A stretch of 41,212 nucleotides of DNA from a virus, in IMG/VR virus record IMGVR_UViG_3300049217_000163, positions 1-41,212 of that record; one strand, written 5' to 3'. The notes below the pieces were generated by a model. That model was not told the DNA's origin. It saw only the letters and a program-made list of their open reading frames with translations, and searched no databases. A program made the position numbers and the translations under genes. This document shows positions 1-7,003 of the stretch, piece after piece (positions within the stretch are counted from its first letter, which is position 1; every line of letters starts with the position of its first letter).

Positions 1-114
1 GCCGGGGCAAGGTATGCTCTCGATAAAGCTTTGGAGGTTTCGCAAGAAACCGTAAAGCAGTTGAAAAAGTTTGGGCTTTCGCCCCAAAACTGCCCTGGAC
101 GGGCAGTTAGTTAA
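1..114 (+). CDS. C-terminal end of an unidentified protein (partial)
   Basis: An open frame enters at base 1 and stops at TAA 112-114, giving 37 residues that end in NCPGRAVS. I do not recognise the family. The same bases form three consecutive hairpins, so this stretch may be a structured RNA overlapping the end of a gene, or non-coding. In IS200/IS605-type loci the guide RNA overlaps the 3' end of tnpB, which would fit, but the C-terminal residues carry no diagnostic motif. Low confidence as a protein. Confidence 0.35.
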   Translation, partial: AGARYALDKALEVSQETVKQLKKFGLSPQNCPGRAVS

Positions 115-117
115 CTT
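21..117 (+). ncRNA. Candidate structured RNA, three tandem hairpins
   Basis: Hairpin 1 has an outer stem 28-32/54-58 and an inner 6-bp stem 36-41/46-51 closed by a GCAA (GNRA) tetraloop. Hairpin 2 pairs 70-76 with 81-88 (one bulged C). Hairpin 3 pairs CTGCCC (90-95) with GGGCAG (101-106) around a TGGAC loop, and AGTTAACTT follows at 109-117. The same order of large hairpin, short hairpin with an NGGAC loop, then AGTTAACTT is seen at the right end of the window (41120-41199). The structure is read by eye. A guide (omega) RNA is an inference. Confidence 0.4.
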
Positions 118-151
118 GTACCGAATAGTCTATCCCAAGGAGATATAAAAT

Positions 152-445
152 ATGTTTGATACTTATAAGCCAACTGGCTATGACCTATATCAACCATTTG
201 ATAGCGTTGACCAGTGGGTAATTGACATCAATTGTTGTGAATCTTACCACGGTACTTTCAAACAGGTTGTTGAATTTATGATCAAAAAACTTGATTTTTA
301 TCTAACTGACATTGAGTCGGCCCTAGACCTATTTTTAGGCGATTCAGAACGGTTCACAGGCAGTAACTGCATACATTTCGGTATCAATAAAACAGCAATT
401 TTTATTTGTAACTATAAGGAATTTTATGGAAAACGAGCAAGTTGA
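152..445 (+). CDS. Hypothetical protein, 97 aa
   Basis: I do not recognise this protein. It starts at ATG 152 after a strong AAGGAG SD at 137-142 and is the first of four closely packed small plus-strand genes. The product is acidic and rich in aromatic residues and Asp. It contains a DxxESALDLFLGD stretch near residues 53-65 but no membrane segment or signal peptide. Its stop lies about 20 bases inside the next gene, so the two are probably translationally coupled. Small accessory phage protein is all that can be said. Confidence 0.7.
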   Translation: MFDTYKPTGYDLYQPFDSVDQWVIDINCCESYHGTFKQVVEFMIKKLDFYLTDIESALDLFLGDSERFTGSNCIHFGINKTAIFICNYKEFYGKRAS

Positions 446-728
446 TAACAAAGGTCTTTTATTCCAATTAGCTTCCGAGATCGAAGATCTTAAGGCTCAG
501 TTGAAATATAAACAATCTCAATTAGAAACCGTTCTTTTGGAGCTTGGTATTAACACATACCACCAAGATCCTATGACCGGTATTGTTTATAAGATCTATA
601 AACCAGATGGCACGTTTATTGCGTACAAATCTATAGATATTAAAAGAACCGCACTTCCGGGTGAAAAAGGTGGAACAGTTCTTGCGAAATCTGAAGCAGA
701 AGCTGCCGGTTTTGTTTTACGAAAATGA
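426..728 (+). CDS. Hypothetical protein with N-terminal coiled coil, 100 aa
   Basis: Unrecognised. Residues 9-40 form a heptad-rich helix (LLFQLASEIEDLKAQLKYKQ and on) that should make a coiled coil. The remainder is a compact Lys/Gly-rich domain with a DPMTG(I)VYKIYKPDG segment suggestive of beta strands. ATG 426 follows AAGGAATTTT inside the end of the upstream gene, and the stop TGA overlaps the next ATG (ATGA at 725-728). It is therefore part of a coupled operon of small proteins. No function is inferred. Confidence 0.7.
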   Translation: MENEQVDNKGLLFQLASEIEDLKAQLKYKQSQLETVLLELGINTYHQDPMTGIVYKIYKPDGTFIAYKSIDIKRTALPGEKGGTVLAKSEAEAAGFVLRK

Positions 729-904
729 CTCTTCAACTAATTAAAACTGATCGCCACACACCTTGCTTAAAATGTAAGGGTTCGAACTTTGTTAAAACTG
801 GGAAAAACTGGTTTTGTGAAAAGTGTTTTCTTCTCGTGTGGCCTGACCTGACTTGTGATATAAGTAAGAAAAGAGGCTCCTATGGTTCAAACGGTCCCAA
901 ATAA
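725..904 (+). CDS. Small zinc-ribbon protein, 59 aa
   Basis: This ORF starts in the ATGA overlap with the upstream gene and runs to TAA 902-904, overlapping the start of the gene at 882. It has two knuckles, CLKC near residues 14-17 and CEKC near residues 32-35, a CxxC-x14-CxxC spacing typical of small zinc ribbons. Basic residues surround the knuckles. Zinc ribbons of this size in phages often bind nucleic acid or host RNA polymerase, but nothing here identifies a partner. The SD is provided by GAAAA-rich sequence and coupling rather than a strong GGAGG. Confidence 0.65.
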   Translation: MTLQLIKTDRHTPCLKCKGSNFVKTGKNWFCEKCFLLVWPDLTCDISKKRGSYGSNGPK

Positions 905-1127
905 TATTTCAGTTAACAATCGTCAGTACATGACCCAAGACCAGTTCTGCTTTTGGTTGCAGGGTTTGTTTGAACTTTGTCCAGATCTGAAATGTTTGAC
1001 TGAAACTCAGGTGAAAATGATCAGAGATCATTTGAGCTACGTTTTTAATGGCAAAGACATTTCTACTACTTCTGTAGTTCCACCCACTACAACCGTTTGC
1101 AAGGAATTTTATGAACCCAAATGTTAA
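882..1127 (+). CDS. Conserved phage hypothetical protein, 81 aa
   Basis: The segment QFCFWLQGLFEL (residues 21-32) followed by LTETQVKMIRDHLSYVF matches, from memory, a small protein common in tailed phages with an 'FCxWLQGxFE' helix and a second 'I.xHL..VF' helix. Its function is unknown. The start is ATG 882, with AGAGG about 8 bases upstream, overlapping the end of the zinc-ribbon gene. The C-terminal 20 residues are Thr/Pro/Val-rich and probably disordered. The stop overlaps the following gene by 17 bases. Confidence 0.7.
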   Translation: MVQTVPNNISVNNRQYMTQDQFCFWLQGLFELCPDLKCLTETQVKMIRDHLSYVFNGKDISTTSVVPPTTTVCKEFYEPKC

Positions 1128-1368
1128 TCTGCGAGTTTTGACTGTTACGAATCTTGGTGAAACCGAAGCCCTGAATGCACGAATCACCTTAAGTGCGATG
1201 AGCATAAAGATGACGGCGGCTATGGACGGCGTTATACAGGACAGGCCAGTTAAGCTTACTACTATTTTGTTTTTGGATGATTCAGACCCTGTGAGCTTGG
1301 CTCTAAGCGAATTCGATCTTTTGCAAATCGAATCCGTAGTTGGAAGTTACGGGTTCTTTGAGGGATGA
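1111..1368 (+). CDS. Hypothetical protein, 85 aa
   Basis: Unrecognised. ATG 1111 follows the same AAGGAATTTT SD context used at 426, inside the end of the preceding gene. The sequence alternates hydrophobic and polar residues (VNLRVLTVTNL, TTILFLDD, DLLQIESVVGSYGFF), as expected of a small mostly-beta domain. There is no signal peptide, metal site or membrane segment. It is the last gene of the left plus-strand cluster, and its stop abuts the stop of the convergent minus-strand gene at 1369. Confidence 0.65.
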   Translation: MNPNVNLRVLTVTNLGETEALNARITLSAMSIKMTAAMDGVIQDRPVKLTTILFLDDSDPVSLALSEFDLLQIESVVGSYGFFEG

Positions 1369-1743
1369 TTAGTTCTTGTTTACTAAGGTTGTAAGTAGGG
1401 AAATCAGGTTTCCGTGTGCTTCTCTAATCTCAACCCGTAGGTCGTCGACTTTACTAGAAAGACTCTCAATTTTGTTCGTTTGAGATTCCTTAACGTGTTC
1501 CAGATCTTTTGCAATACTGTCCACCAGATTGTGGAGCTGAGTCTCTAGTAAGTCCACCCTTAACTCTAGCTTGTCCCTTATGAGCTTGTCATAAAGCTTG
1601 GCTTCTTCCAGAATCTCATCGGTTCTTGCTTTATGCGCCTTTTTGAGTTGCTTTTTGACTTCTAATATAGAATACCAGGCCGTGGCCACTCCACTTATAG
1701 CACCCAGGGATGTCAAAACAATGTTGTAAGCACTTAAGTCCAT
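1369..1743 (-). CDS. Membrane-anchored coiled-coil protein, 124 aa
   Basis: Residues 5-27 form a single hydrophobic segment (YNIVLTSLGAISGVATAWYS) followed by a basic KKQLKKAHKAR stretch and about 80 residues of heptad-rich helix. The arrangement is an inner-membrane anchor with a long coiled coil on the basic (cytoplasmic) side. It lies beside the holin-like cluster on the opposite strand, so a lysis or superinfection role is possible but not shown. Its leader holds the AATCTTTA motif and a strong GGAGAGG SD directly before ATG 1743. Confidence 0.65.
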   Translation of the reverse strand: MDLSAYNIVLTSLGAISGVATAWYSILEVKKQLKKAHKARTDEILEEAKLYDKLIRDKLELRVDLLETQLHNLVDSIAKDLEHVKESQTNKIESLSSKVDDLRVEIREAHGNLISLLTTLVNKN

Positions 1744-1772
1744 TGGAGAAACCTCTCCAATAAAGATTGGTT
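1738..1772 (-). promoter_or_regulatory. AATCTTTA motif with two small hairpins
   Basis: On the minus strand CCAATCTTTATTGG is itself a 5-bp stem (CCAAT/ATTGG). It is followed by TGGAGA-GGT-TTCTCCA, which sequesters the SD GGAGAGG next to the start codon. This is the most compact copy of the motif seen upstream of seven genes in the window. The likely role is promoter plus structured leader. Confidence 0.45.
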
Positions 1773-1806
1773 TTAGAGTTGTGATATAAGACGATCAGGA
1801 GCGTTT

Positions 1807-2079
1807 ATGGTTCAATATATAGTCGATTTTATTAACGTTTTTCAAGGCCTGCGCAAAACAGTTGTAATGCTTGCTGTTCTTATTGTTACCGCCGTATTCA
1901 GGGTTAAGGGATATCTCGGGCCGGATAACATGGAAGGGATCTTGAAGGCTACGGTAGTTTCATTTTTTGCGAGTAACAGTATTGAGCACTATACCGCTAT
2001 GGTTAAAGAGCGGCTTTTAGCCAACGGTAAAAAAGAAGAAGTGACCGAAATTGACTCCAAAACGATTGAGGAGGGTTAG
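1807..2079 (+). CDS. Small membrane protein, holin-like, 90 aa
   Basis: Two hydrophobic segments are visible, at about residues 17-31 (VVMLAVLIVTAVFRV) and 44-56 (GILKATVVSFFAS). They are followed by a charged C-terminal tail (VKERLLANGKKEEV and on). This size and topology resembles small phage holins and the 'SNSIEHYTAMVKE' type of phage membrane protein. SD AGGAGCG precedes ATG 1807. It heads a run of four small membrane proteins on the same strand, which supports a lysis cassette. Holin is an inference from topology and context only. Confidence 0.6.
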   Translation: MVQYIVDFINVFQGLRKTVVMLAVLIVTAVFRVKGYLGPDNMEGILKATVVSFFASNSIEHYTAMVKERLLANGKKEEVTEIDSKTIEEG

Positions 2080-2223
2080 ATGAAAAATAAATTCAATTTT
2101 CTCGTAATATTTCTGATGTTAGTGTGCTTTTTAGACGCCGGCTATAGAATTTACAGGACTTATCAAAGACTCCATGAAAAAGATTCTGAAATGAATAGAA
2201 AGACCAAGGTTTATGCTAAATAG
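2080..2223 (+). CDS. Single-pass membrane mini-protein, 47 aa
   Basis: The start codon directly abuts the upstream stop (TAGATG), with GAGG about 8 bases before it inside the holin-like gene. Residues 4-18 (KFNFLVIFLMLVCFL) form one membrane segment, followed by a basic, Tyr/Arg-rich tail. It overlaps the next gene by 11 bases. Position and size fit a small accessory lysis protein, but no family is recognised. Confidence 0.55.
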   Translation: MKNKFNFLVIFLMLVCFLDAGYRIYRTYQRLHEKDSEMNRKTKVYAK

Positions 2224-2503
2224 AATTAAATCCATTTTACTGGCTGTGTGGGCAGATGTCTGCGACACCTACGGTCGCATTAAAATTTATCTTTTAGCCT
2301 TGGGCGCTATTATTGCCATATTTGAATGGCGAAAGCTTAAGGCAGCTATTTTAGTAAAAATGGGACAGCAAGAACTGAACTCGGCTAATAAACAGGACAA
2401 GGTATTTGCAGCCAACGAACAATCAGATGAGGCTAAGGCCGATGCGTTGGTTAAAAAAGCTTCCGAAGAAACCGCGAAAGACGATTGGTATAAAAGTGAA
2501 TAA
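2213..2503 (+). CDS. Membrane protein with charged C-terminal domain, 96 aa
   Basis: One clear hydrophobic stretch (IKIYLLALGAIIAIFEW, about residues 23-39) is followed by a highly charged, Ala/Lys/Glu/Asp-rich helical tail. This topology suits an inner-membrane spanin-like component, but there is no diagnostic motif. The ATG at 2213 lies inside the preceding ORF with AAGG 5 bases upstream. Its end overlaps the GTG start of the next gene. Spanin-like is an inference from topology and neighbours. Confidence 0.55.
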   Translation: MLNRIKSILLAVWADVCDTYGRIKIYLLALGAIIAIFEWRKLKAAILVKMGQQELNSANKQDKVFAANEQSDEAKADALVKKASEETAKDDWYKSE

Positions 2504-2858
2504 ATTTATAGTTTTTATTTTATTGTTTGCTATGAATGCTCAGGCCGCTTGCGACTGGAGTAAAGGAATCACACCTGGCCCGAACAACACGTTTATTTAT
2601 ACACAGGAATGCCACGAAGCCGTGGGAGCCTTGGTACAGTCCAATAAAGATCTAACCGCTGCGATTGCCTTAAAAGATTTAGCCATACAAAATTCTGATG
2701 CTAGGGTAGCTTTGTGGGAACATACGGCCGATGATGAAATGGCTCGTATCCAAAAATTAGACAGCCAAACCAAACACGATGAATGGTTTTTCTTTGCCTT
2801 AGGGTCCCTGACTGTTATTGGCGCAGGCTTTATGGCCGCAAAACTTATTGGGCACTAA
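2496..2858 (+). CDS. Secreted/membrane protein with signal peptide and C-terminal membrane segment, 120 aa
   Basis: I chose GTG 2496, which overlaps the upstream stop (GTGAATAA). From there the protein begins with a textbook signal peptide (MNKFIVFILLFAMNAQA, cleavage after AQA). Earlier ATGs in the frame would bury it. The mature part has two Cys (ACDW and QECH), a helical middle (VQSNKDLTAAIALKDLAIQ) and a C-terminal membrane helix at about residues 97-115. It could be a periplasmic tether or an outer spanin-like partner of the upstream gene. It is not recognised by family. Confidence 0.6.
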   Translation: MNKFIVFILLFAMNAQAACDWSKGITPGPNNTFIYTQECHEAVGALVQSNKDLTAAIALKDLAIQNSDARVALWEHTADDEMARIQKLDSQTKHDEWFFFALGSLTVIGAGFMAAKLIGH

Positions 2859-3381
2859 CTAATTGGTAACCCTTGTTCTCTAAAAAACCACACAAATCTT
2901 TTGGCGAGCAAGTTGATGGATCGAGTGAATCACCTGCACACATAATCTCATTCAAAATAGTTTCCGTTAGCTGAGAGCAGAACCATGCCGAGTTTGTTGA
3001 AAACGGATTCTTCACTTTTTTTCCAAAAGCGTTCATTAACATAACCCATCCAAACCCAACAATCCCCATAACAGCATATGGTAATCCTAGATTATCAACA
3101 GCGAACTGTACGGTTTTTTGTTTGCCGATGGATGAGACCGGTACTATAAATTCTTTGTAAATAACTTCTTCTGAACTAAAGAGAAGCGATCCAATGAAGT
3201 TTACTTTTAAACCCGATGCTTGAAAAATTTCCCAGCGATCGGCGTAAGGGTTATAATATTTAATGTAGGCATGGGAAAATGGGCACCACTTAATAGGATT
3301 ACCTTCTATAATTCGAATCAACCACGAAAATGGTTCAAAAAAGGCTTTAGGCCTAGAAAATCCGATCACGATGTTATCCAT
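2845..3381 (-). CDS. Permuted papain-like (NlpC/P60-type) protease/amidase, 178 aa
   Basis: The protein has the layout of the permuted NlpC/P60 (YiiX/LRAT-like) papain fold. A conserved His lies in FSHAYIKY (about residue 37), and a Cys nucleophile in WFCSQLTE (about residue 135). Between them is the characteristic LGLPYAVMGIVGFG strand-helix. Such enzymes cut peptide or amide bonds, often in cell-wall peptides or lipids. There is no signal peptide. It sits at the 3' end of the fibre-gene run and converges with the membrane-protein cluster, so cell-wall processing or lysis is plausible. The catalytic pair is visible; the substrate is unknown. Confidence 0.6.
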   Translation of the reverse strand: MDNIVIGFSRPKAFFEPFSWLIRIIEGNPIKWCPFSHAYIKYYNPYADRWEIFQASGLKVNFIGSLLFSSEEVIYKEFIVPVSSIGKQKTVQFAVDNLGLPYAVMGIVGFGWVMLMNAFGKKVKNPFSTNSAWFCSQLTETILNEIMCAGDSLDPSTCSPKDLCGFLENKGYQLVSAQ

Positions 3382-3410
3382 ATGTTGCTTTACCTAGGTG
3401 AACTATTTTA

Positions 3411-3833
3411 TTAAAATAAAATCTTGTGCAATTTATAGTTTACGGCTATGAAAGGAGCGACTGATCCGGTAGAAGTATAAACAATTCTTAGTGTCATTGT
3501 GGCAAGGATTTTTGCTGGATAAGACATGTCAAACTGGAGATCTGCCGTAGGAGGAACATTCCAGTTTGAGGCAAATTGATTCAAAACCGTTCCAGGAGTA
3601 CCGCTAAACGCCCCAGTACTGTCCACTATCTGAAAGTTGGCGGTATCCCCATAATTTCCATTACTAATAATAAGTTCCATACCAGTTATCAAACAGTCAT
3701 CTGTTAACGTGTAGTCTAAATTAGATGCAGAATTGGCAGTAGCAGTAGTAGATACCCCTTGCGCGTCAAAACTTAGGGCGCTTTTAATAAAGGAATTTAT
3801 GTTTGGTGGATTGTATGTCGTATTTGATGGCAT
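3411..3833 (-). CDS. Putative fibre/virion accessory protein, 140 aa
   Basis: A Thr/Ser/Asn-rich beta protein without cysteines beyond one and no charged clusters, typical of phage surface structures. It follows the three repetitive fibre genes at short spacing in the same direction (start 3833, next upstream gene ends 3841). It probably belongs to the same adsorption apparatus. Segments such as GMELIISNGNYGDTANFQIV resemble a jelly-roll or receptor-binding tip, but I recognise no family. It may be a fibre tip or chaperone-like partner. Confidence 0.5.
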   Translation of the reverse strand: MPSNTTYNPPNINSFIKSALSFDAQGVSTTATANSASNLDYTLTDDCLITGMELIISNGNYGDTANFQIVDSTGAFSGTPGTVLNQFASNWNVPPTADLQFDMSYPAKILATMTLRIVYTSTGSVAPFIAVNYKLHKILF

Positions 3834-3840
3834 ATTTTAC

Positions 3841-4668
3841 CTATTGGTATAAAATTGTAATGTTGTTGCTTGTTGATCCAGCAGTTACTACGGTTAAGCC
3901 AGTAGAAAACTCTAAGCCCAGAGGTCCCATAAAAAGAGGCCCAGGACTTCCAGTCGTGCTTAGTAGTCCACCGCTAGGACTTCCCAAAGTAAGGACTGTT
4001 ATTACGGTACCAGAACCTGCGGTGTTATCATAAATAGTGACGGTTCCCCCAGTCCAGTTACTTCCTACTATAACTCCATGAAATCTACCGGAACCAGATT
4101 TAACCGTAGTTGTAGCATTTCCGGTTAAATTTTTATATTTATTTCTGTATTGGATACTTAATTCTCCAAACTGATTACTTTGAGAGTCTGCTCGTTGTCC
4201 AGAGGATAGGGCTGATAAAGAGGAGTTATAGACTGTACTTACTTTCACTCCATTGCCCGAATCAGCGGAGCCAGAAGCGACGTTGCCTACCACTTGAGCA
4301 TTAAGATTAGATGCTGTGGCTTGAGTTACAGTGTTCGTACCAGATGTAATAGTGATTGATCCCGTGATAGGAATGGCGGTTTGGTCAGACGCTATAGTAA
4401 CAGACGTACTGCTACCCATAGTCGACTGTCCTGTACTTGATACATTGTTTAGATATTCCTGGGCCTGCAATCCCTTAAAAACAGCCGACCCAGCCGTTAT
4501 GGACAGATTTCCATTCAATACGTTTACCAAGGTATTTGGGTCTAATTGAAAATCTGAAATTAAACTATTTGTTACTAAGTAAGTGCCCAGATTTGCGATA
4601 CTGGTTTGAGTGGACAATCCAAAAGGACCTAGGCTGCCTGAAGTAGTATTTGTTAATGTAAAAGCCAT
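3841..4668 (-). CDS. Repetitive tail-fibre-like protein, 275 aa
   Basis: The composition (Ser/Thr/Gly/Asn/Val, almost no Cys or aromatics in repeats) marks a phage fibre. Residues about 115-140 (SNLNAQVVGNVASGSADSG and on) are nearly identical to a stretch in the neighbouring 776-residue fibre. The DNA match covers about 60 bp (4241-4302 versus 5307-5370). The C-terminal third (GSGRFHGVIVGSNWTGGTV and on) looks like a separate globular beta tip. It ends 5 bases downstream of the larger fibre's stop, so the two are co-transcribed. Confidence 0.6.
   Translation of the reverse strand: MAFTLTNTTSGSLGPFGLSTQTSIANLGTYLVTNSLISDFQLDPNTLVNVLNGNLSITAGSAVFKGLQAQEYLNNVSSTGQSTMGSSTSVTIASDQTAIPITGSITITSGTNTVTQATASNLNAQVVGNVASGSADSGNGVKVSTVYNSSLSALSSGQRADSQSNQFGELSIQYRNKYKNLTGNATTTVKSGSGRFHGVIVGSNWTGGTVTIYDNTAGSGTVITVLTLGSPSGGLLSTTGSPGPLFMGPLGLEFSTGLTVVTAGSTSNNITILYQ
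4241..4302. repeat. Direct repeat copy 1 (fibre module)
   Basis: About 60 bp nearly identical to 5307-5370 in the adjacent fibre gene, with only a few mismatches. Both encode the NAQVVGNVASGSADSG module. It is a ready substrate for recombination between fibre genes. Confidence 0.8.
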
Positions 4669-4672
4669 AAAA

Positions 4673-7003
4673 TTACTCTTCGCTCCACTCTAGATGTATA
4701 TCAAAAGATCCTGTAGACCCTAAACTAACTGCATTTAGATTTATTGCCAATACCTGTGCAGTACCTCTTAACACGATAGCTTGAGATGGTCTATTCCCAA
4801 AATCCCATATGACAGGAAAACTCGCCACGGCGGCTTGTGCAGTACCAGGGCTTGCAACAGTAACAACCATTTTTGTAGAACGTATTGTACCTACCGCAGC
4901 ACCTAATGAGGTTGGGTTAGCTGTATAGGCCAGTACGGTAGCAGTTGCAGCAGCACTACTTGAATCATGGGACACAGCGGTAGCCGCCGTAGATGTTCCG
5001 CCTGAATTTGCAGCAGAACGTTTTACTAAAAGAATATCTATTATTGCCGCTACTGTCGCCTGTGTAGCTGTTATTTTTATATCCGTGACACGTATTGTCT
5101 TGGTTGACGAACCAGTAATAGTGAAGATGTCGGTCGGAGTACTGCCAGGAACCAAACCGGTAGCTGTGGCAGAATACGTAGTCTTTGCCCCATCCTGCGG
5201 AGCGTTAGTTACATAAAGTCTACCATTTAAATCGGCCTGATTGTCAACTCTATTCCCGGATGAAACAGATGGTAGTCCCGCTATATTAGTAACTGCTACC
5301 GCCGAAACTTTTACTCCATTGCCCGAATCAGCGGAACCAGAAGCGACGTTGCCCACCACTTGAGCATTTAAAGCTGAGGCGGTTGGGTTATAAACATTTA
5401 CGATGTTAGCACCAATACCTGCGTCGTACGCTATGCTGGCAGTTCCAGAAGTATAAGAGGTAGCTGTAAGCCTTATTTGGGAGTAACCGCCACAATTTAT
5501 CAATACCTGGTTATTAGATGTAAGGGTTGTAGTGTCTATTCCAGTGCTATTGATAAGCCCATCGACAGCAAACCAAGTGGTTCCATCCACGGTAGCTTGA
5601 ATAGTAAGGGTGGCAACCCAAGTGCCAGTTACGTTAACAGCGACATTAGAGCGACCCTGTGTGCTTAAAGCAACAGATCCGTTAAGTGCGGCAATTGTTC
5701 CGGTACCAGACAAATCCGGCACATCAACGTCTAAAAGCTGTTTCGTGTTCACCGTGGTGGATGTAATTGAATTTCCAGCACCATCGTTCAAATAGGCAGT
5801 CGCTTGCATATTCGTTGCGTTGGACGAATATATTGCTAGTACGTGCGATCCCGCAGTAGAGGCGAACGTTACGGTTGCTGTACCAGATGTCCATGCCGTT
5901 GCTACAATTCGGACTTGCGTCCAACCAGCAGCGTTCATTTCCATGACACCGTTTTGACTCGTTGTGTTTTGTAAGATACCGGTTTGGTTAGATAGAGAGG
6001 CGACATTCCACCACTGACCGTCACCATTTTGAGCTTGTGTGGTAAGGGTTCCCACCCAAGTTCCGGACATGCTCCAAGTAACTGCTCCCCCTGCAACTGT
6101 AGAAACGGCTCCGTTTAGTGCAGAAATAGTTCCGTTACCAGTAGTAGCGCCCAAAGAACTACTGTTAGGGCTTAGAGTAACTACTAGCGCGGGATCACTA
6201 GCAAGAGGCGCAGTGTTCGCGGGTTTGACAGCTACAGGACCATTAGTTCCATCTGTTAATTTCTCAGCCCAAGCGTTTACCAAAGTATTAGAAGTTCCTT
6301 GGTTTACGGAACCAATATTATTAGTACCACCAGGAAGAGAGGTATTTAAAACAAAAGACGAAGTAGTCCAAGAAGAAAACGCTGTAACCACTACGGTTCC
6401 AGAAGTATAAGCAGAAACTCTTGCTCTTACATAGCCAAAACTAGCAACGGTAACGCGATAAATGTCATTGTTTGTAGAATTTGTTATAGATGATGCAATT
6501 GTATTATCGCCAGCTCTATAAGAATAGATAGTCGTCCAATTTGCGTTATCATTAGAGGCTTCAAATGTTACGGTTGCGGTCCAGGTTCCAGCCAATTGAA
6601 AGGTTATGTTAGACTGACCAGCTAAAGTAAAGGTGACCGCTGCGTTTAGAACAGACAGAGACCCCGTTGCCGTCGTCTGAGGAAGAGTGACCGATCCAAT
6701 GTTATTGGTACCAGCAGGAAGGGCGTTAGCTATAGAGCTTACAAGCAATCGTCCATTAGAATCTACTTGAACGGCCGATTGCTGCGCCGTGGTTAGGGTT
6801 GGGAGAGTGGAGTTGTATTGGCCGCCAATAAGAATAGAGCTTCCGGCCGCTGTTCCAGGCGTTACAGGACCGTCAGCACCATCTGTTACCTTAAGCTGAC
6901 CAATTGAAGTAACGTCAGCAAAATAGTCCGGCAGACCACTGCTAGAACTAATTCCACCTACTCGTGTGGGAAGTGCTGAATTTACGCCTACCGCATCGGC
7001 CAT
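4673..7003 (-). CDS. Large repetitive tail-fibre/adhesin protein, 776 aa
   Basis: A long modular fibre. The N-terminal part carries the GGQYNSTLPTLTTAQQSAVQ / DSNGRLLV module shared with the 709-residue fibre at 8100. The middle holds three diverged copies of a beta-sandwich with W-T-A/G-T-L/V-T-x-A/Q signatures (TWTATVTFEASNDNANW, TWVGTLTTQAQNGDGQW, TWVATLTIQATVDGTTW), each preceded by a 'sLNaAv' strand. These resemble repeated carbohydrate-binding-like domains. The C-terminal 170 residues are unique and probably form the tip. The start is ATG 7003; its SD (GGGAG) lies in the last codons of the nuclease gene immediately upstream. Confidence 0.7.
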   Translation of the reverse strand: MADAVGVNSALPTRVGGISSSSGLPDYFADVTSIGQLKVTDGADGPVTPGTAAGSSILIGGQYNSTLPTLTTAQQSAVQVDSNGRLLVSSIANALPAGTNNIGSVTLPQTTATGSLSVLNAAVTFTLAGQSNITFQLAGTWTATVTFEASNDNANWTTIYSYRAGDNTIASSITNSTNNDIYRVTVASFGYVRARVSAYTSGTVVVTAFSSWTTSSFVLNTSLPGGTNNIGSVNQGTSNTLVNAWAEKLTDGTNGPVAVKPANTAPLASDPALVVTLSPNSSSLGATTGNGTISALNGAVSTVAGGAVTWSMSGTWVGTLTTQAQNGDGQWWNVASLSNQTGILQNTTSQNGVMEMNAAGWTQVRIVATAWTSGTATVTFASTAGSHVLAIYSSNATNMQATAYLNDGAGNSITSTTVNTKQLLDVDVPDLSGTGTIAALNGSVALSTQGRSNVAVNVTGTWVATLTIQATVDGTTWFAVDGLINSTGIDTTTLTSNNQVLINCGGYSQIRLTATSYTSGTASIAYDAGIGANIVNVYNPTASALNAQVVGNVASGSADSGNGVKVSAVAVTNIAGLPSVSSGNRVDNQADLNGRLYVTNAPQDGAKTTYSATATGLVPGSTPTDIFTITGSSTKTIRVTDIKITATQATVAAIIDILLVKRSAANSGGTSTAATAVSHDSSSAAATATVLAYTANPTSLGAAVGTIRSTKMVVTVASPGTAQAAVASFPVIWDFGNRPSQAIVLRGTAQVLAINLNAVSLGSTGSFDIHLEWSEE
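5307..5370. repeat. Direct repeat copy 2 (fibre module)
   Basis: Partner of 4241-4302, in the same orientation and inside the 776-residue fibre gene. It encodes the same Asn-Ala-Gln-Val-Val-Gly module. Confidence 0.8.

Noticed and set aside
1-114. tRNA or group I intron end
   Set aside because: The three hairpins do not make a cloverleaf with acceptor and T-loop signatures, and no intron core is visible.
4331-6410. Several plus-strand open frames inside the fibre genes
   Set aside because: They lie opposite repetitive, low-complexity fibre codons, lack Shine-Dalgarno sequences and have compositions typical of reverse-strand shadows.
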